This document shows positions 37,773 to 47,187 of a DNA stretch of 64,000 bases, piece by piece (the stretch's first letter is position 1; each line of letters starts with the position of its first letter). The notes under the pieces were generated by a model. It was not told the DNA's origin, did not search any database, and was given only the letters and a program-made list of their open reading frames with translations. Origin of the DNA: Candidatus Accumulibacter cognatus. Its GTDB lineage: Bacteria > Pseudomonadota > Gammaproteobacteria > Burkholderiales > Rhodocyclaceae. Position numbers and translations under genes: made by a program. The stretch covers positions 2,847,553 to 2,911,552 of the forward strand of contig CP058708.1 of assembly GCA_013414765.1 (NCBI GenBank). The letters run 5' to 3'.

Positions 37773-40028
37773 ATGTATAAAGACCGGTCAAGACCCGCTG
37801 CCAGTGCGAAGACTGTTCCCGGCATGAATGCAGCCGCAACGCAGGCGCTGCCAACGCTTTCTTCCGAAGATGCGGATGAAGGTCTGGCGCTTGGCGAGAT
37901 CATTGCCGTACTGATCGACTACCGCTGGCTGATTGCGGCAATCAGTCTGCTGGCTCTGGCGATTGGTCTGGCCTGGTTGCTGGTGGTCAAGCCGGTGTAC
38001 CGGGCAGACGGTTTGTTGCAGGTCGAGGAAAAAAGCTCCGGGGTCGGCTCGCTGAAAGCACTGCAACCACTGCTGGGTGATGATACGACGGTTTCTGCCG
38101 AGATCGAAATCCTTGGTTCGCGGATGGTCCTCGGACGGGTAGTGACCAAACTCAAGCTCGACATCATTGCCAAGCCGAGGACGTTACCTCTGCTTGGCAG
38201 CGCGGTTGCCAAGCGTTACGAGGGCGACGAGCCCAATTCACCATGGCTGGGCCTCTCCAGCTTCGCCTGGGGGGGGGAGCGTATTCAAGTCGATTCGCTC
38301 GACGTCCCGCAGGTGCAACTTGACCAGCTACATACCCTGATCGCCGGCGAGGGCGGGGCATTCGAAGTCTTCGACGACGATGATCAACTGGTCCTCAAAG
38401 GCAAGGCCGGGACACGCGCCAGTAATCAGGGCTACGCGATTTTTGTCGCGGACCTGAAGGCACGGCCGGGTACGCAGTTTTGGCTCAGAAAGCTTTCGGC
38501 GGAATCGGCGATCGACGATCTGCGTCGCAACTACTCGGTTAAGGAACGCGGCAAGAAGTCGGGAGTCCTCGAACTGAGCCTGCTCGGGCAAGACCCGGCC
38601 GAGATCGGACTGGTCCTCGACGACATCCAGAACACCTATGTTCGCCAGAATGTCGAACGACGATCAGCAGAAGCCGAGAAAACCCTGAAGTTCCTCGAAA
38701 CCCAGCTTCCTGCGCTGAAAACGCAACTGGATAGCGCCGAAGCGGCTTACAACAATTACCGTCAGAGCCGCGGCTCTCTCGATCTGAACCTCGAAACCCA
38801 GGCGATCCTGAAGTCGCTGGTGGACGTCGAAAATGCTGCGGTGCTGCTGAAACAGGAGCGGGACGAACTGCGGCAGCACTTCAAACCGGAGCACCCGCGG
38901 ATCGAAGCGATGGACAACAAGCTGCAGCGGCTCGATGAACGCCGCAAGCAGTTCGACGCCGAGGTTGCGCGCTTGCCCGATACCCAGCAGACGGTTCTGC
39001 GTCTTGCTCGTGATGTCGAGGTTTCCAATCGGTTGTATACCGAGTTGCTCAACACCGCTCAGCAGTTACGGGTTTCCAAAGCCGGCACCGTTGGCGACGT
39101 GCGTGTCATCGACGTTGCGGCGGTCGCCCGCAAACCGGTAGGCGCAGGTCCGGTCGCCATTCTGAGCATTGCACTGCTGCTCGGCCTACTGATCAGTATG
39201 CTGGTAATCTGGGTGTTGCGCTCGCTGCGCGTGGTCGTCGAAGATCCTGAGATCATCGAATCACAACTGGGTCTGCCGGTGTACGCGACAGTGCCGCACA
39301 GTAAGGCCGAGGTCGAATTGCATCGCCACGGGCGTGGTGGCACGGGCGGACTGCTGGCGGTCGTCGATCCGGAGGAAGACGCGGTGGAGAGCCTGCGCGG
39401 ACTGCGCACGACGCTTCATTTCGCGCTCCTCGACGCGCAGCGCAACTCCTTGCTGATTACTGGATCGAGTCCAGGTCTGGGCAAGAGCTTCGTTTCCAAG
39501 AACCTGGGCGCCGTCCTTGCGCAGCTTGATAAACGCGTCGTGATCGTCGACGCCGACCTGCGCCGGGGGCACCTCCACAAGGAATTCGATATCGAGCGTT
39601 CGCCTGGATTGTCCGAGTATGTTGCCGGACAGGCCTCGCTTGAAGAAATCCTCAAGCCCACGGTGTTGCCAACGCTGCGGGTGGTCGCGACCGGGCAGAT
39701 TCCGCCCAATCCCTCCGAGTTGCTGATGCATCCGCGTTTTGAGGTACTGCTGGCAGAACTCGCGGCGAACTTCGACACGGTGATCGTCGATGCGCCGCCG
39801 GTGCTAGCCGTCTCCGACGCAGCGATCATCGGACGTCATGTCGGAGCGACGCTGATGATCGCCCGAGCAGGAAAACACCCGATTCGCGAACTCGAACAAG
39901 CGGTCAAACGGCTCAATCAGGCGGGTGTACAGGTCAAGGGTTTCGTTTTCAATGACCTCAATGTCAGCCGCCAGAATTACCGTTATGGCTACAAGGGCTA
40001 TGTCTACCGTTACTCGTACAAGACCTGA
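37773..40028 (+). CDS. Wzc-like polysaccharide co-polymerase with BY-kinase domain
   Basis: 751 aa inner-membrane protein controlling chain length and export. The Wzz domain lies between two membrane helices (about 50-70 and 450-475), with a long periplasmic coiled-coil (about 290-430). The cytoplasmic bacterial tyrosine kinase has Walker A GSSPGLGKSFVSKNLG, Walker A' VVIVDADLRRGHLHKEF and Walker B TVIVDAPP. The C-terminus is a tyrosine cluster (YRYGYKGYVYRYSYKT), the autophosphorylation tail. It is paired with the LMW phosphatase of the same cluster. Confidence 0.95.
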   Translation: MYKDRSRPAASAKTVPGMNAAATQALPTLSSEDADEGLALGEIIAVLIDYRWLIAAISLLALAIGLAWLLVVKPVYRADGLLQVEEKSSGVGSLKALQPLLGDDTTVSAEIEILGSRMVLGRVVTKLKLDIIAKPRTLPLLGSAVAKRYEGDEPNSPWLGLSSFAWGGERIQVDSLDVPQVQLDQLHTLIAGEGGAFEVFDDDDQLVLKGKAGTRASNQGYAIFVADLKARPGTQFWLRKLSAESAIDDLRRNYSVKERGKKSGVLELSLLGQDPAEIGLVLDDIQNTYVRQNVERRSAEAEKTLKFLETQLPALKTQLDSAEAAYNNYRQSRGSLDLNLETQAILKSLVDVENAAVLLKQERDELRQHFKPEHPRIEAMDNKLQRLDERRKQFDAEVARLPDTQQTVLRLARDVEVSNRLYTELLNTAQQLRVSKAGTVGDVRVIDVAAVARKPVGAGPVAILSIALLLGLLISMLVIWVLRSLRVVVEDPEIIESQLGLPVYATVPHSKAEVELHRHGRGGTGGLLAVVDPEEDAVESLRGLRTTLHFALLDAQRNSLLITGSSPGLGKSFVSKNLGAVLAQLDKRVVIVDADLRRGHLHKEFDIERSPGLSEYVAGQASLEEILKPTVLPTLRVVATGQIPPNPSELLMHPRFEVLLAELAANFDTVIVDAPPVLAVSDAAIIGRHVGATLMIARAGKHPIRELEQAVKRLNQAGVQVKGFVFNDLNVSRQNYRYGYKGYVYRYSYKT

Positions 40029-40048
40029 AATACAGGAGCGGCAGCGGG

Positions 40049-40804
40049 CTACTTCCTGCCTGTTTGCTGGTTGGCTCGCCGCCGCGCCTCGTAAAGGCAG
40101 ACGCCGGTGGCCACCGAGACATTGAGACTGGCCACTGATCCGAACATCGGGATGCGTACCCGCTGGTCGCAGGTTTCCCGGGTCAGGCGGCGCAGGCCGT
40201 CGCCTTCGGCACCCAGTACCCAGGCGCAGGCGGTTGGCCACTGCGCGCCATAGAGATCTTCTTTCGCCTCGTCATCGGTACCGATCACCCAGATTTCGCG
40301 TTCCTTGAGTTCACGCAGGGTGCGAGCCAGATTGGTAACCGTGATGTACGGTACGGTTTCGGCAGCCCCGCTGGCCACTTTGACGGCTGTTTGGGTCAGG
40401 CCGACAGCACGGTCCTTGGGCGCGATCACTGCGTGCGCACCGACGGCATCAGCGACGCGCAGGCAGGCCCCGAGATTGTGCGGATCCTGAATGCTGTCGA
40501 GGACCAGCAGGAAAGCCGGCTCTTCGAGGGTATCGAGCACATCGTCCAGCGCTACCTGGCGCTGAATCGCATCGACGCTGGCGATGACCCCCTGGTGCCT
40601 GGCGCCGGGCGCAATCGCCGCAAGGCGGGCAGATTCCACCGGTAGTATCCGTACCTTGGCGAACTCGGCGTGGCCAAGCAGATCGCGAAGACGTGCGTCG
40701 CGGCGACCCGCATCGACATAGATCTCGCGCACCGCACCTGGATCGTGGCGCAGTTTGGCAAGAACCGAATGAAAGCCGAAAATCAGATGGGTGTGGAGGG
40801 ACAT
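40049..40804 (-). CDS. rlmB: 23S rRNA (guanosine-2'-O-)-methyltransferase RlmB
   Basis: 251 aa SpoU/TrmH-class SPOUT enzyme modifying G2251 of 23S rRNA. An N-terminal substrate-binding domain is followed by the knotted domain with [40 protein letters not shown] and [25 protein letters not shown]. It is convergent with the Wzc-like gene 20 bp away and unrelated to it. Confidence 0.95.
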   Translation of the reverse strand: MSLHTHLIFGFHSVLAKLRHDPGAVREIYVDAGRRDARLRDLLGHAEFAKVRILPVESARLAAIAPGARHQGVIASVDAIQRQVALDDVLDTLEEPAFLLVLDSIQDPHNLGACLRVADAVGAHAVIAPKDRAVGLTQTAVKVASGAAETVPYITVTNLARTLRELKEREIWVIGTDDEAKEDLYGAQWPTACAWVLGAEGDGLRRLTRETCDQRVRIPMFGSVASLNVSVATGVCLYEARRRANQQTGRK

Positions 40805-40870
40805 GGCAAGGGTTCAGGCAGAAGGGAGTCGGCGGAATACGATGAGGTATTCTGGGGCCTTGAATCTCCC

Positions 40871-41938
40871 TTATGCGATCGTCTCCAGAGTTCGTGAGCG
40901 CCAATCGAGGACGGCGGTGCGGATGGTCATCTGCTCGCTGAGGTGGGGAAACTCGGCACGAATGACATCGGCGGCAAAAGTCGAGAGGAATCTCGACTTG
41001 AGTTCGGCGCGTGCGCGGTCCACACCGATTTCATCGTAAGGCACCGAGGCCAGCAGCAGAAAACCGTCGTCCGGGATGCGACCGGCCCGCATATTGGCTT
41101 CAATGATGCCGGCCGCGCGGCGGATCGGGACATCCAGATTCGGGCTATAGGGGCCGATGATCAGGGCGATGTTGGGCGTGTGCAGGAAGTCGAAGCCTCG
41201 GCCGAGACAGATCATCCACTCGCGGTGCTCGATGTCGAGCAGACGCTCGTTACGGCGAATTTGTGCGCGTACGTCTTCGATATGTGCCAGGTTGCCGTAC
41301 AGCAGCGGCAGCAGGTCGGCGCGCATGCGCGCAGGCATATCCGGCAGCAGGGCGGCCAGGCGCAGTTCGAGGGTTGCCCGGTCACTCGAAGTCAAGGTTG
41401 CCAGGTCGAGTTTGTCGCCGGCGGTGCCGTGAATCACCAGCGCATCCTCGTCGGTTTCGAAACCACAAACCAGCGGATAGACAGTGCCGTGGTCGCTCCC
41501 GAAAATGTGTTCGACCTGGCGGCGAATCTCATAGGTGTGTGCGATCGCCGCTGCCGTGTCGTACTGGAAACCGGCACAGCCGCGCTTGGGGTCGCCTTGC
41601 GAGTAGTGGTAGGTGACCAGGACCACGACATGCCGGCCGGCACTGACGACGCGTTGCACGTGGTGTGCAAGGACCTCCCCGAGATGTGGCCAACCAAGGT
41701 CGAAAATGCCTCCGAGGTTGCGGAAGGGCATCAGGATTCCGACCGGGGTGTTGGTGGCTACCGGAATGTTGATGCGGCCGTCCATGCACTTGAGAACGGC
41801 GATCGCGGTTGGGTGCTCGGCCAGATAGCGTTCGCGAGCCAGCCAGGCTTCCGGGCTGCGAAAAATCGTGCTGTGGCGGTCGGCGAGGCCGAACAGCCAG
41901 TCGATGCGTTCCGCGATCGGTTTGCCGTGAATATCCAT
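40871..41938 (-). CDS. Carbonic-anhydrase-like protein resembling CsoSCA
   Basis: 355 aa. Beta-carbonic-anhydrase-type zinc residues are arranged as in the carboxysomal enzyme: C51-M-D53-G-R55 (CxDxR), FRNLGG (72-77), then H111 and C121 in TYHYSQGDPKRGCAGF, an H-x9-C spacing rather than the H-x2-C of ordinary beta enzymes. A C-terminal domain of about 200 residues follows. No signal peptide and no carboxysome genes are nearby. It lies 15 bp after cysN on the same strand, as last gene of the sulfate operon. CO2/HCO3- interconversion is inferred, not shown. Confidence 0.6.
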   Translation of the reverse strand: MDIHGKPIAERIDWLFGLADRHSTIFRSPEAWLARERYLAEHPTAIAVLKCMDGRINIPVATNTPVGILMPFRNLGGIFDLGWPHLGEVLAHHVQRVVSAGRHVVVLVTYHYSQGDPKRGCAGFQYDTAAAIAHTYEIRRQVEHIFGSDHGTVYPLVCGFETDEDALVIHGTAGDKLDLATLTSSDRATLELRLAALLPDMPARMRADLLPLLYGNLAHIEDVRAQIRRNERLLDIEHREWMICLGRGFDFLHTPNIALIIGPYSPNLDVPIRRAAGIIEANMRAGRIPDDGFLLLASVPYDEIGVDRARAELKSRFLSTFAADVIRAEFPHLSEQMTIRTAVLDWRSRTLETIA

Positions 41939-41953
41939 GGTCGATACGCGCGG

Positions 41954-43243
41954 TCAGACGATCATGCCGGCGCCGACGGTGTTGTTCGATGACTCGTCGA
42001 TGACGATGAAAGCACCGGTTCCCCGGCTTTCAGCGTAGGGGTCGGCGAAAATCGGTTGCGCCAGCTTGAAGCTGACGCGCGCGATGTCGTTCATCACCAG
42101 TCGCTCGGCCGTCTCGTGCTGCATGCTGTTGATGTCCACGCGGAAGACGATGCCGGCGAGGATGGCCTTGCTGTCGCGGGTGGTGTGGCGGAGCAGGTAC
42201 TTGCGGCGCGGGTCGAGCGGCGACTCCGACAGCCAGCAGAGCATCGCGTCGATCTGCTTGGTGACCTTTGGCAATTCACCGCTTTTGACGATCATGTCGC
42301 CACGCGAGATGTCGATCTCGTCTTCGAGCAGAATCGTTACCGACTGTTCGGTCACGGCCCTGTCAAGCGATGCGCCGAGCACCTGGATGTCCTTGACACG
42401 CGTTTCCCGCCCTGAAGGCAGCACCGTAACCGCATCACCAACGACCAGTTCGCCTGATTCGACACGGCCCATGAAGCCACGATAATCGTGCAGTTCCGGG
42501 TTGGTGGAATCCTGTGGGCGGCAGACGTATTGCACCGGGAAGCGGAATTTCTCGGCGTGGGCGCTGTGGATGGCCGGCGCACTCTCGAGAATCTCGAGCA
42601 GCGTTGGGCCGTCGTACCAGTCGAGACGCTTGCCGCGCTCGACGATCATGTCGCCCTGCAGTGCCGACATCGGGATGAAGCGTACGTCGGTCAGACCCAG
42701 CCCCGCAGCAAATCCTTGATAGTCGCTTCGGATCTGCGCGAAGGTTGCGGGTGAGTAGTCGACGAGATCCATTTTGTTGACCGCCACGACGATATGTGGA
42801 ATGCCGAGCAGATGCGCCAGATAGGAGTGGCGGCGGGTTTGCGTCAACACTCCCTTGCGGGCGTCGATGAGAATGATGGCCAGGTCGGCAGTCGATGCGG
42901 CGGTGACCATGTTGCGCGTGTATTGCTCGTGGCCGGGGGCATCGGCGATGATGTACTTGCGCGTACCTGTGGTGAAGTAGCGATAGGCCACGTCGATGGT
43001 GATTCCCTGTTCGCGTTCAGCCTGCAGGCCGTCAGTCAGCAGCGACAGGTCGACGACATCGAGCCCGCGTTTTGCCGATGTCCGCTGGATGGCATGCAGG
43101 GTGTCGGCGAGAATGGTCTTGCTGTCGAACAGCAGGCGGCCGATCAGTGTACTCTTGCCATCGTCAACGCTGCCGCAGGTCAGAAAGCGCAGCAGGCCGT
43201 TGTCGGGAACGGCGGCAGTGGGCAGTCTCTCCATCGCAGACAT
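41954..43243 (-). CDS. cysN: Sulfate adenylyltransferase subunit 1 (GTPase)
   Basis: 429 aa. EF-Tu-like GTPase that drives ATP sulfurylase: P-loop LTCGSVDDGKSTLIGRL, G2 QGITIDVAYRYF, G3 DAPGHEQYTRNM, G4 VNKMDLV. It ends before the APS-kinase region, so it is a stand-alone CysN. Start 43243 (MSAMERLPTAAV) shares one base with the cysD stop (TGATG); the longer frame is antisense noise inside cysD. Confidence 0.96.
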   Translation of the reverse strand: MSAMERLPTAAVPDNGLLRFLTCGSVDDGKSTLIGRLLFDSKTILADTLHAIQRTSAKRGLDVVDLSLLTDGLQAEREQGITIDVAYRYFTTGTRKYIIADAPGHEQYTRNMVTAASTADLAIILIDARKGVLTQTRRHSYLAHLLGIPHIVVAVNKMDLVDYSPATFAQIRSDYQGFAAGLGLTDVRFIPMSALQGDMIVERGKRLDWYDGPTLLEILESAPAIHSAHAEKFRFPVQYVCRPQDSTNPELHDYRGFMGRVESGELVVGDAVTVLPSGRETRVKDIQVLGASLDRAVTEQSVTILLEDEIDISRGDMIVKSGELPKVTKQIDAMLCWLSESPLDPRRKYLLRHTTRDSKAILAGIVFRVDINSMQHETAERLVMNDIARVSFKLAQPIFADPYAESRGTGAFIVIDESSNNTVGAGMIV

Positions 43244-44172
43244 CAGAAATATCCTTCCCTCTTGCGTTGTTCCATCGATGCGTCCGAAGTCTGGTCGTCG
43301 AGGCGGGTCGCGCCGCGCTCGGTGATCGTCGTGATGGCCGTTTCGGCAATGATCCTGGCGACGCTGTCGGCGTCGGATTCCACCGGCGAGGTGCAGGTGA
43401 TGTCGCCGACGGTGCGAAAACGCACCATCAGGTTTTCGATCGTTTCGCCGGGTCTCGCTGGCGTCACTTCGGTGACCGGCAGCAGGCCACTGCCGCGGCG
43501 CACCAGCGGGCGGCAATGCGCGAAGTAGATCGACGGCAGCGCGAGCTGCTCACGTTCGATGTACTGCCAGACGTCGATCTCGGTCCAGTTCGAGATCGGG
43601 AAGACGCGCATGTTCTCACCCTTGAAGCTACGAGCGTTGTACAGATCCCAGAGTTCGGGTCGTTGGTTCTTGGGATCCCACTGACCAAATTCGTCCCGGA
43701 ACGAAAAGATGCGCTCCTTGGCACGGGCTTTTTCCTCGTCGCGACGCGCGCCACCGATACAGGCGTCGAAGCCGAATTCCTCGATCGCTTCAAGCAGCGT
43801 CACCGACTGATGCTTGTTGCGCGGTTCATCGGGCGACTTGAGGAGCACTGTGCCACGTGCCATCGAGTCCTCGACCGAGCGGACGATCAGCCGCTCGCCG
43901 AGTTCGCGCGCGCGCCAGTCGCGGAAGTCGGTGACCTCCCGGTAGTTGTGTCCAGTGTCGATGTGTAGCAGCGGAAATGGAAAGCGGCCTGGGCGGAAAG
44001 CCTTTTCAGCGATACGCAGCATGCAGATCGAGTCCTTGCCGCCGGAGAAGAGCAGCACCGGATTGCTGCACTGGCCGGCAACCTCGCGCATGATGTGAAT
44101 GGCCTCGGATTCCAGCCAGTCGAGATGGGATAGCTTGACCTGAGTGAGTTGCGAGAGCGTTGCTGTGCTCAT
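43243..44172 (-). CDS. cysD: Sulfate adenylyltransferase subunit 2
   Basis: 309 aa, forms APS from ATP and sulfate with CysN. PP-loop PVLLFSGGKDSICMLRIAEKAF, then LLHIDTGHNYREVTDFRDWR, FDACIGGARRDEEKARAKERIFSFRD and the typical C-terminus (MEQRKREGYF). The start at 44172 overlaps the cysH stop (ATGA). Confidence 0.97.
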   Translation of the reverse strand: MSTATLSQLTQVKLSHLDWLESEAIHIMREVAGQCSNPVLLFSGGKDSICMLRIAEKAFRPGRFPFPLLHIDTGHNYREVTDFRDWRARELGERLIVRSVEDSMARGTVLLKSPDEPRNKHQSVTLLEAIEEFGFDACIGGARRDEEKARAKERIFSFRDEFGQWDPKNQRPELWDLYNARSFKGENMRVFPISNWTEIDVWQYIEREQLALPSIYFAHCRPLVRRGSGLLPVTEVTPARPGETIENLMVRFRTVGDITCTSPVESDADSVARIIAETAITTITERGATRLDDQTSDASMEQRKREGYF

Positions 44173-44915
44173 GATTGCCTTTCGGGAAGCTGGGTGCGCT
44201 TGACGTGTAGGCCGCATTCCCTGGATTCCGGGTTTTCCCACCACCAGCGGCCGGCGCGGATATCCTCTCCAGGCGTGATCGGTCGTGTACAAGGCGCGCA
44301 GCCAATGCTCGGGTAGAAACGGTCGTGCAGGGCATTATAGGGGACCTCGTTGAGCTTGAGGTAAGCCCATACCTCGCGTTCGCTCCAGTCGACGAGTGGG
44401 TTGAACTTGGTCAGGCCACCGTTGGCGGTGTCGACGCTGCGGATCGACAAGCCCTCACGGGTTGGAGCCTGCTGCGCGCGCAGTCCGGTGATCCAGGCTT
44501 TCCGGTCAGTCAGCGCGCGCTGCAGAGGCTCGACCTTGCGTACCATACAGCAACCCTTGCGCAGTTCGACCGACTCATAAAAGGCGTTGATCCCGTTCGC
44601 GTAAGTGTAGGCCTCGACGAGATCATGACGCGGATAGTAGAGGTGAAGCGCCAGGCCGTAATGCTTTCTGACCTGGGCGATCAGATCGTAGGTTTCGACC
44701 GGCAGGCGACCGGTATCGAGCGAGAAGATCTCGATTTCGGGGACTTCGCGGACGATCAGATCGGTCAGTACCATGTCTTCGGCGCCGAGACTGCTGGCGA
44801 AAGCAGCCGGCGAGAAGTCGTTGGCGATCTCGTGCAGCAGCGCGCTGGCCGCGTCGACGCGGGTGGCCAGCGCATCGAGGAGCGCCGGGTCGTCGAAGTT
44901 GAGCAGCTTGTTCAT
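44169..44915 (-). CDS. cysH: Adenylylsulfate (APS) reductase
   Basis: 248 aa. PAPS/APS reductase family with the iron-sulfur cysteines of the APS-specific type: KGCCMVRKVEPL and SIGCAPCTRPI, plus the catalytic ECGLH near the C-terminus. Reduces APS to sulfite with thioredoxin. The SSLGAEDMVLTD segment is conserved. It overlaps the DUF934 gene by ATGA. No cysC is visible, consistent with direct APS reduction. Confidence 0.96.
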   Translation of the reverse strand: MNKLLNFDDPALLDALATRVDAASALLHEIANDFSPAAFASSLGAEDMVLTDLIVREVPEIEIFSLDTGRLPVETYDLIAQVRKHYGLALHLYYPRHDLVEAYTYANGINAFYESVELRKGCCMVRKVEPLQRALTDRKAWITGLRAQQAPTREGLSIRSVDTANGGLTKFNPLVDWSEREVWAYLKLNEVPYNALHDRFYPSIGCAPCTRPITPGEDIRAGRWWWENPESRECGLHVKRTQLPERQS

Positions 44916-45433
44916 GCCGGTTCCTGTACGGAGCGTCTTTGGAACAGTGGCTGCGGCTGGTCGACCGCCGCCTGATAGGTCTCGCTGAAAACCGACAAGC
45001 CGGCCAGCGCCTTCTCAATGTCCTTGTCGGCCCGCAGCGCGTAGGCGTCGATGCCGCAACGTTGCATGTAGAAGAGCTGGTCCTGAAGGACGTCGCCGAG
45101 GGCGCGGATCTCACCGTCGTAACCATAGCGTTCGCGTAACAGGCGGGCGCTGGAGTAGCTGCGTCCGTCGGTGAACTTCGGAAAATTGACGCCGATCACG
45201 GTGAAACGGTCGATGTCGCTGGCCAGCGCTTCCGGACCTTCGTGGCTGTCGAGCCAGACCCCGAAGGGCGTGGCGCGGGCGATGATTTCGTCGCGGCGGG
45301 CTTGCCAGACCGACAGCGGCAACAGAAGCGGTGAGGCGGGCAGCGGCACCGTATCCGGCGATTCACCTGCGGCGAGGGCAAGCACCTGCCAGTCGTCCTC
45401 GACGATTTGCCTGTTCTTGATGATCCTAGGCAT
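44912..45433 (-). CDS. DUF934 protein of the sulfite-reduction operon
   Basis: 173 aa, typical DUF934: VWLDSHEGPEALASDIDRFTVIGVNFPKFTDGRSYSSARLLRERYGYDGEIRALGDVLQDQLFYMQRCG. The family is nearly always beside cysI/nitrite-sulfite reductase; an accessory role in electron supply or assembly is presumed. Its start overlaps the cysI stop (ATGCCTAG) and its stop overlaps cysH. Confidence 0.92.
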   Translation of the reverse strand: MPRIIKNRQIVEDDWQVLALAAGESPDTVPLPASPLLLPLSVWQARRDEIIARATPFGVWLDSHEGPEALASDIDRFTVIGVNFPKFTDGRSYSSARLLRERYGYDGEIRALGDVLQDQLFYMQRCGIDAYALRADKDIEKALAGLSVFSETYQAAVDQPQPLFQRRSVQEPA

Positions 45434-47135
45434 TGACGACCTCCTTTTCCCGGCTATCGACCTTGGCGGTTCTGCGCCGATCGCGACCTGCGTAAGCGCG
45501 GACCTTGAACGGATCGATGCCGATCCGCTGCAAGGTATCGATGAAACGCTCGCTGTCGGTCCGGTTTTCCAGATAAACGGCGATCAGCGCCTCGATCACC
45601 GCGGGGACTTCCTGGGCGTAGAACGAGGGGCCGATGACCTTGCCGATCGCGGCGGCATTGCCTTGCTGGCCGCCAATCGTGATCTGGTACCACTCCTCGT
45701 CGTTCTTGTCGACACCGAGGATGCCGATATTGGCGACATGGTGGTGGCCACAGGAATTCATGCAACCTGAAATGTTCAGCGAGATGTCGCCGATGTCATG
45801 GAGGTAGTCGAGATCGTCGAATTTCTGGTGGACCGCCTCGGCAATCGGGGTCGAGCGCGCATTGGCGAGCGCGCAGAGGTCACCGCCGGGGCAGCAGATC
45901 ATGTCGGTCAGGAGGCCGACATTGGCGGTCGTCAGGCGATGGCTGCGGGCGATCTGCCAGAGTTCGTGGAGATCGCGTTGGCGGACATCGGCAAGAACCA
46001 GATTCTGTTCATGGCTGACGCGTACCTCGCCGAAACTGAAACGTTCGGCGAGATCGGCAACGGCCATCATCTGCGCGTCGCTGATGTCGCCGGGAGCGAC
46101 ACCCGGTGCTTTCAGCGAAAGGGTGACGGCGGCGTAGCCCGGGGTCTTGTGGGCATGCACACAGCGCATGACCCAGTGGGCAAAGGCTCGGTCTGTCCTC
46201 ACCCGGGCGGCGTGCAGCGGGTCTTCTGCCGGCAACGTTTCCCAGGCGGGTGGGTTGAAATATCCGGCAAGTCGCGCGAACTCGGCATCTGGCACGGTCG
46301 TCGGGCCATCCTTGAGATGCGACCACTCGGCCTCGACCTGACGGCCGAATTCCTCGATGCCGAGTGCCTGCACGAGAATCTTGATGCGCGCCTTGTACAT
46401 GTTGTCGCGACGACCGTAGCGGTTATACAGGCGCAGGATGGCGTCCAGGTACGAGAGCAGATGCCGGCGCGGCAGGAATTCGCGAACCACTTTGCCGAGG
46501 ATCGGCGTGCGGCCGAGGCCACCGCCGACAAATACCCGGAAACCGAATTCGCCGTCGTCATCGAGGACGAGGTCGAGACCGATGTCGTGCGCACGAATCA
46601 CGGCCCGATCCACGGCCGCAGCATTGACCGCGATCTTGAACTTTCGTGGCAGAAAAGCGAATTCCGGGTGGAAGGTCGACCATTGCCGCAACAGTTCGCA
46701 GTAGGGGCGCGGGTCGGTCAGTTCGTCGGGAGCGATCCCGGCGAAATGGTCGCTGGTGATGTTGCGCACACAATTGCCCGAGGTTTGCACGGCGTGCATT
46801 TGCACGCTCGCCAGTTCAGAGAGGATCGCCGGGGTTTCCTCGAACTGCGGCCAGTTGAGCTGCATGTTCTGGCGTGTGGTGAAATGACCGACAGCGCGGT
46901 CGTAGTGGCGCGAGATTTCGGCCAGCTTGCGCAGTTGTGTAGCGGCGAGCATGCCGTAGGGGATGGCGATCCGCAGCATCGGCCCGTGTCGCTGAATGTA
47001 GAGGCCGTTCTGCAGGCGCAGGGGACGCAACTCGTCGGCCGTGAGTTCACCGGCCAGATGACGGCTGATCTGGTCACGATACTGGGTGACGCGTTCGTTG
47101 ATGATCTGTTGGTCAATTTTGTCGTAGCGGTACAT
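45426..47135 (-). CDS. cysI: Sulfite reductase hemoprotein (nitrite/sulfite reductase family)
   Basis: 569 aa. Six-electron reduction of sulfite to sulfide using coupled siroheme and 4Fe-4S. Two ferredoxin-like half-domains (PMLRIAIPYGMLAATQLRKLA; MRCVHAHKTPGYAAVTLSLK) and two siroheme domains. Cluster ligands are in CCPGGDLC...NISGCMNSCGHHH. RQNMQLNW and TSGNCVRN are conserved siroheme-contact regions. It follows tauE by 52 bp and couples to DUF934. Confidence 0.96.
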   Translation of the reverse strand: MYRYDKIDQQIINERVTQYRDQISRHLAGELTADELRPLRLQNGLYIQRHGPMLRIAIPYGMLAATQLRKLAEISRHYDRAVGHFTTRQNMQLNWPQFEETPAILSELASVQMHAVQTSGNCVRNITSDHFAGIAPDELTDPRPYCELLRQWSTFHPEFAFLPRKFKIAVNAAAVDRAVIRAHDIGLDLVLDDDGEFGFRVFVGGGLGRTPILGKVVREFLPRRHLLSYLDAILRLYNRYGRRDNMYKARIKILVQALGIEEFGRQVEAEWSHLKDGPTTVPDAEFARLAGYFNPPAWETLPAEDPLHAARVRTDRAFAHWVMRCVHAHKTPGYAAVTLSLKAPGVAPGDISDAQMMAVADLAERFSFGEVRVSHEQNLVLADVRQRDLHELWQIARSHRLTTANVGLLTDMICCPGGDLCALANARSTPIAEAVHQKFDDLDYLHDIGDISLNISGCMNSCGHHHVANIGILGVDKNDEEWYQITIGGQQGNAAAIGKVIGPSFYAQEVPAVIEALIAVYLENRTDSERFIDTLQRIGIDPFKVRAYAGRDRRRTAKVDSREKEVVNA

Positions 47136-47187
47136 TGCGCTCGTTCCTTGGGTAATATGAGGCGCTGGTCAGCGCTGGTGCTACAGC

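Noticed and set aside
47150-47187. GCGCTG-GT-CAGCGC dyad between tauE and cysI
   Set aside because: The loop is too short for a stable hairpin and no T-run follows. It may be chance in GC-rich DNA.
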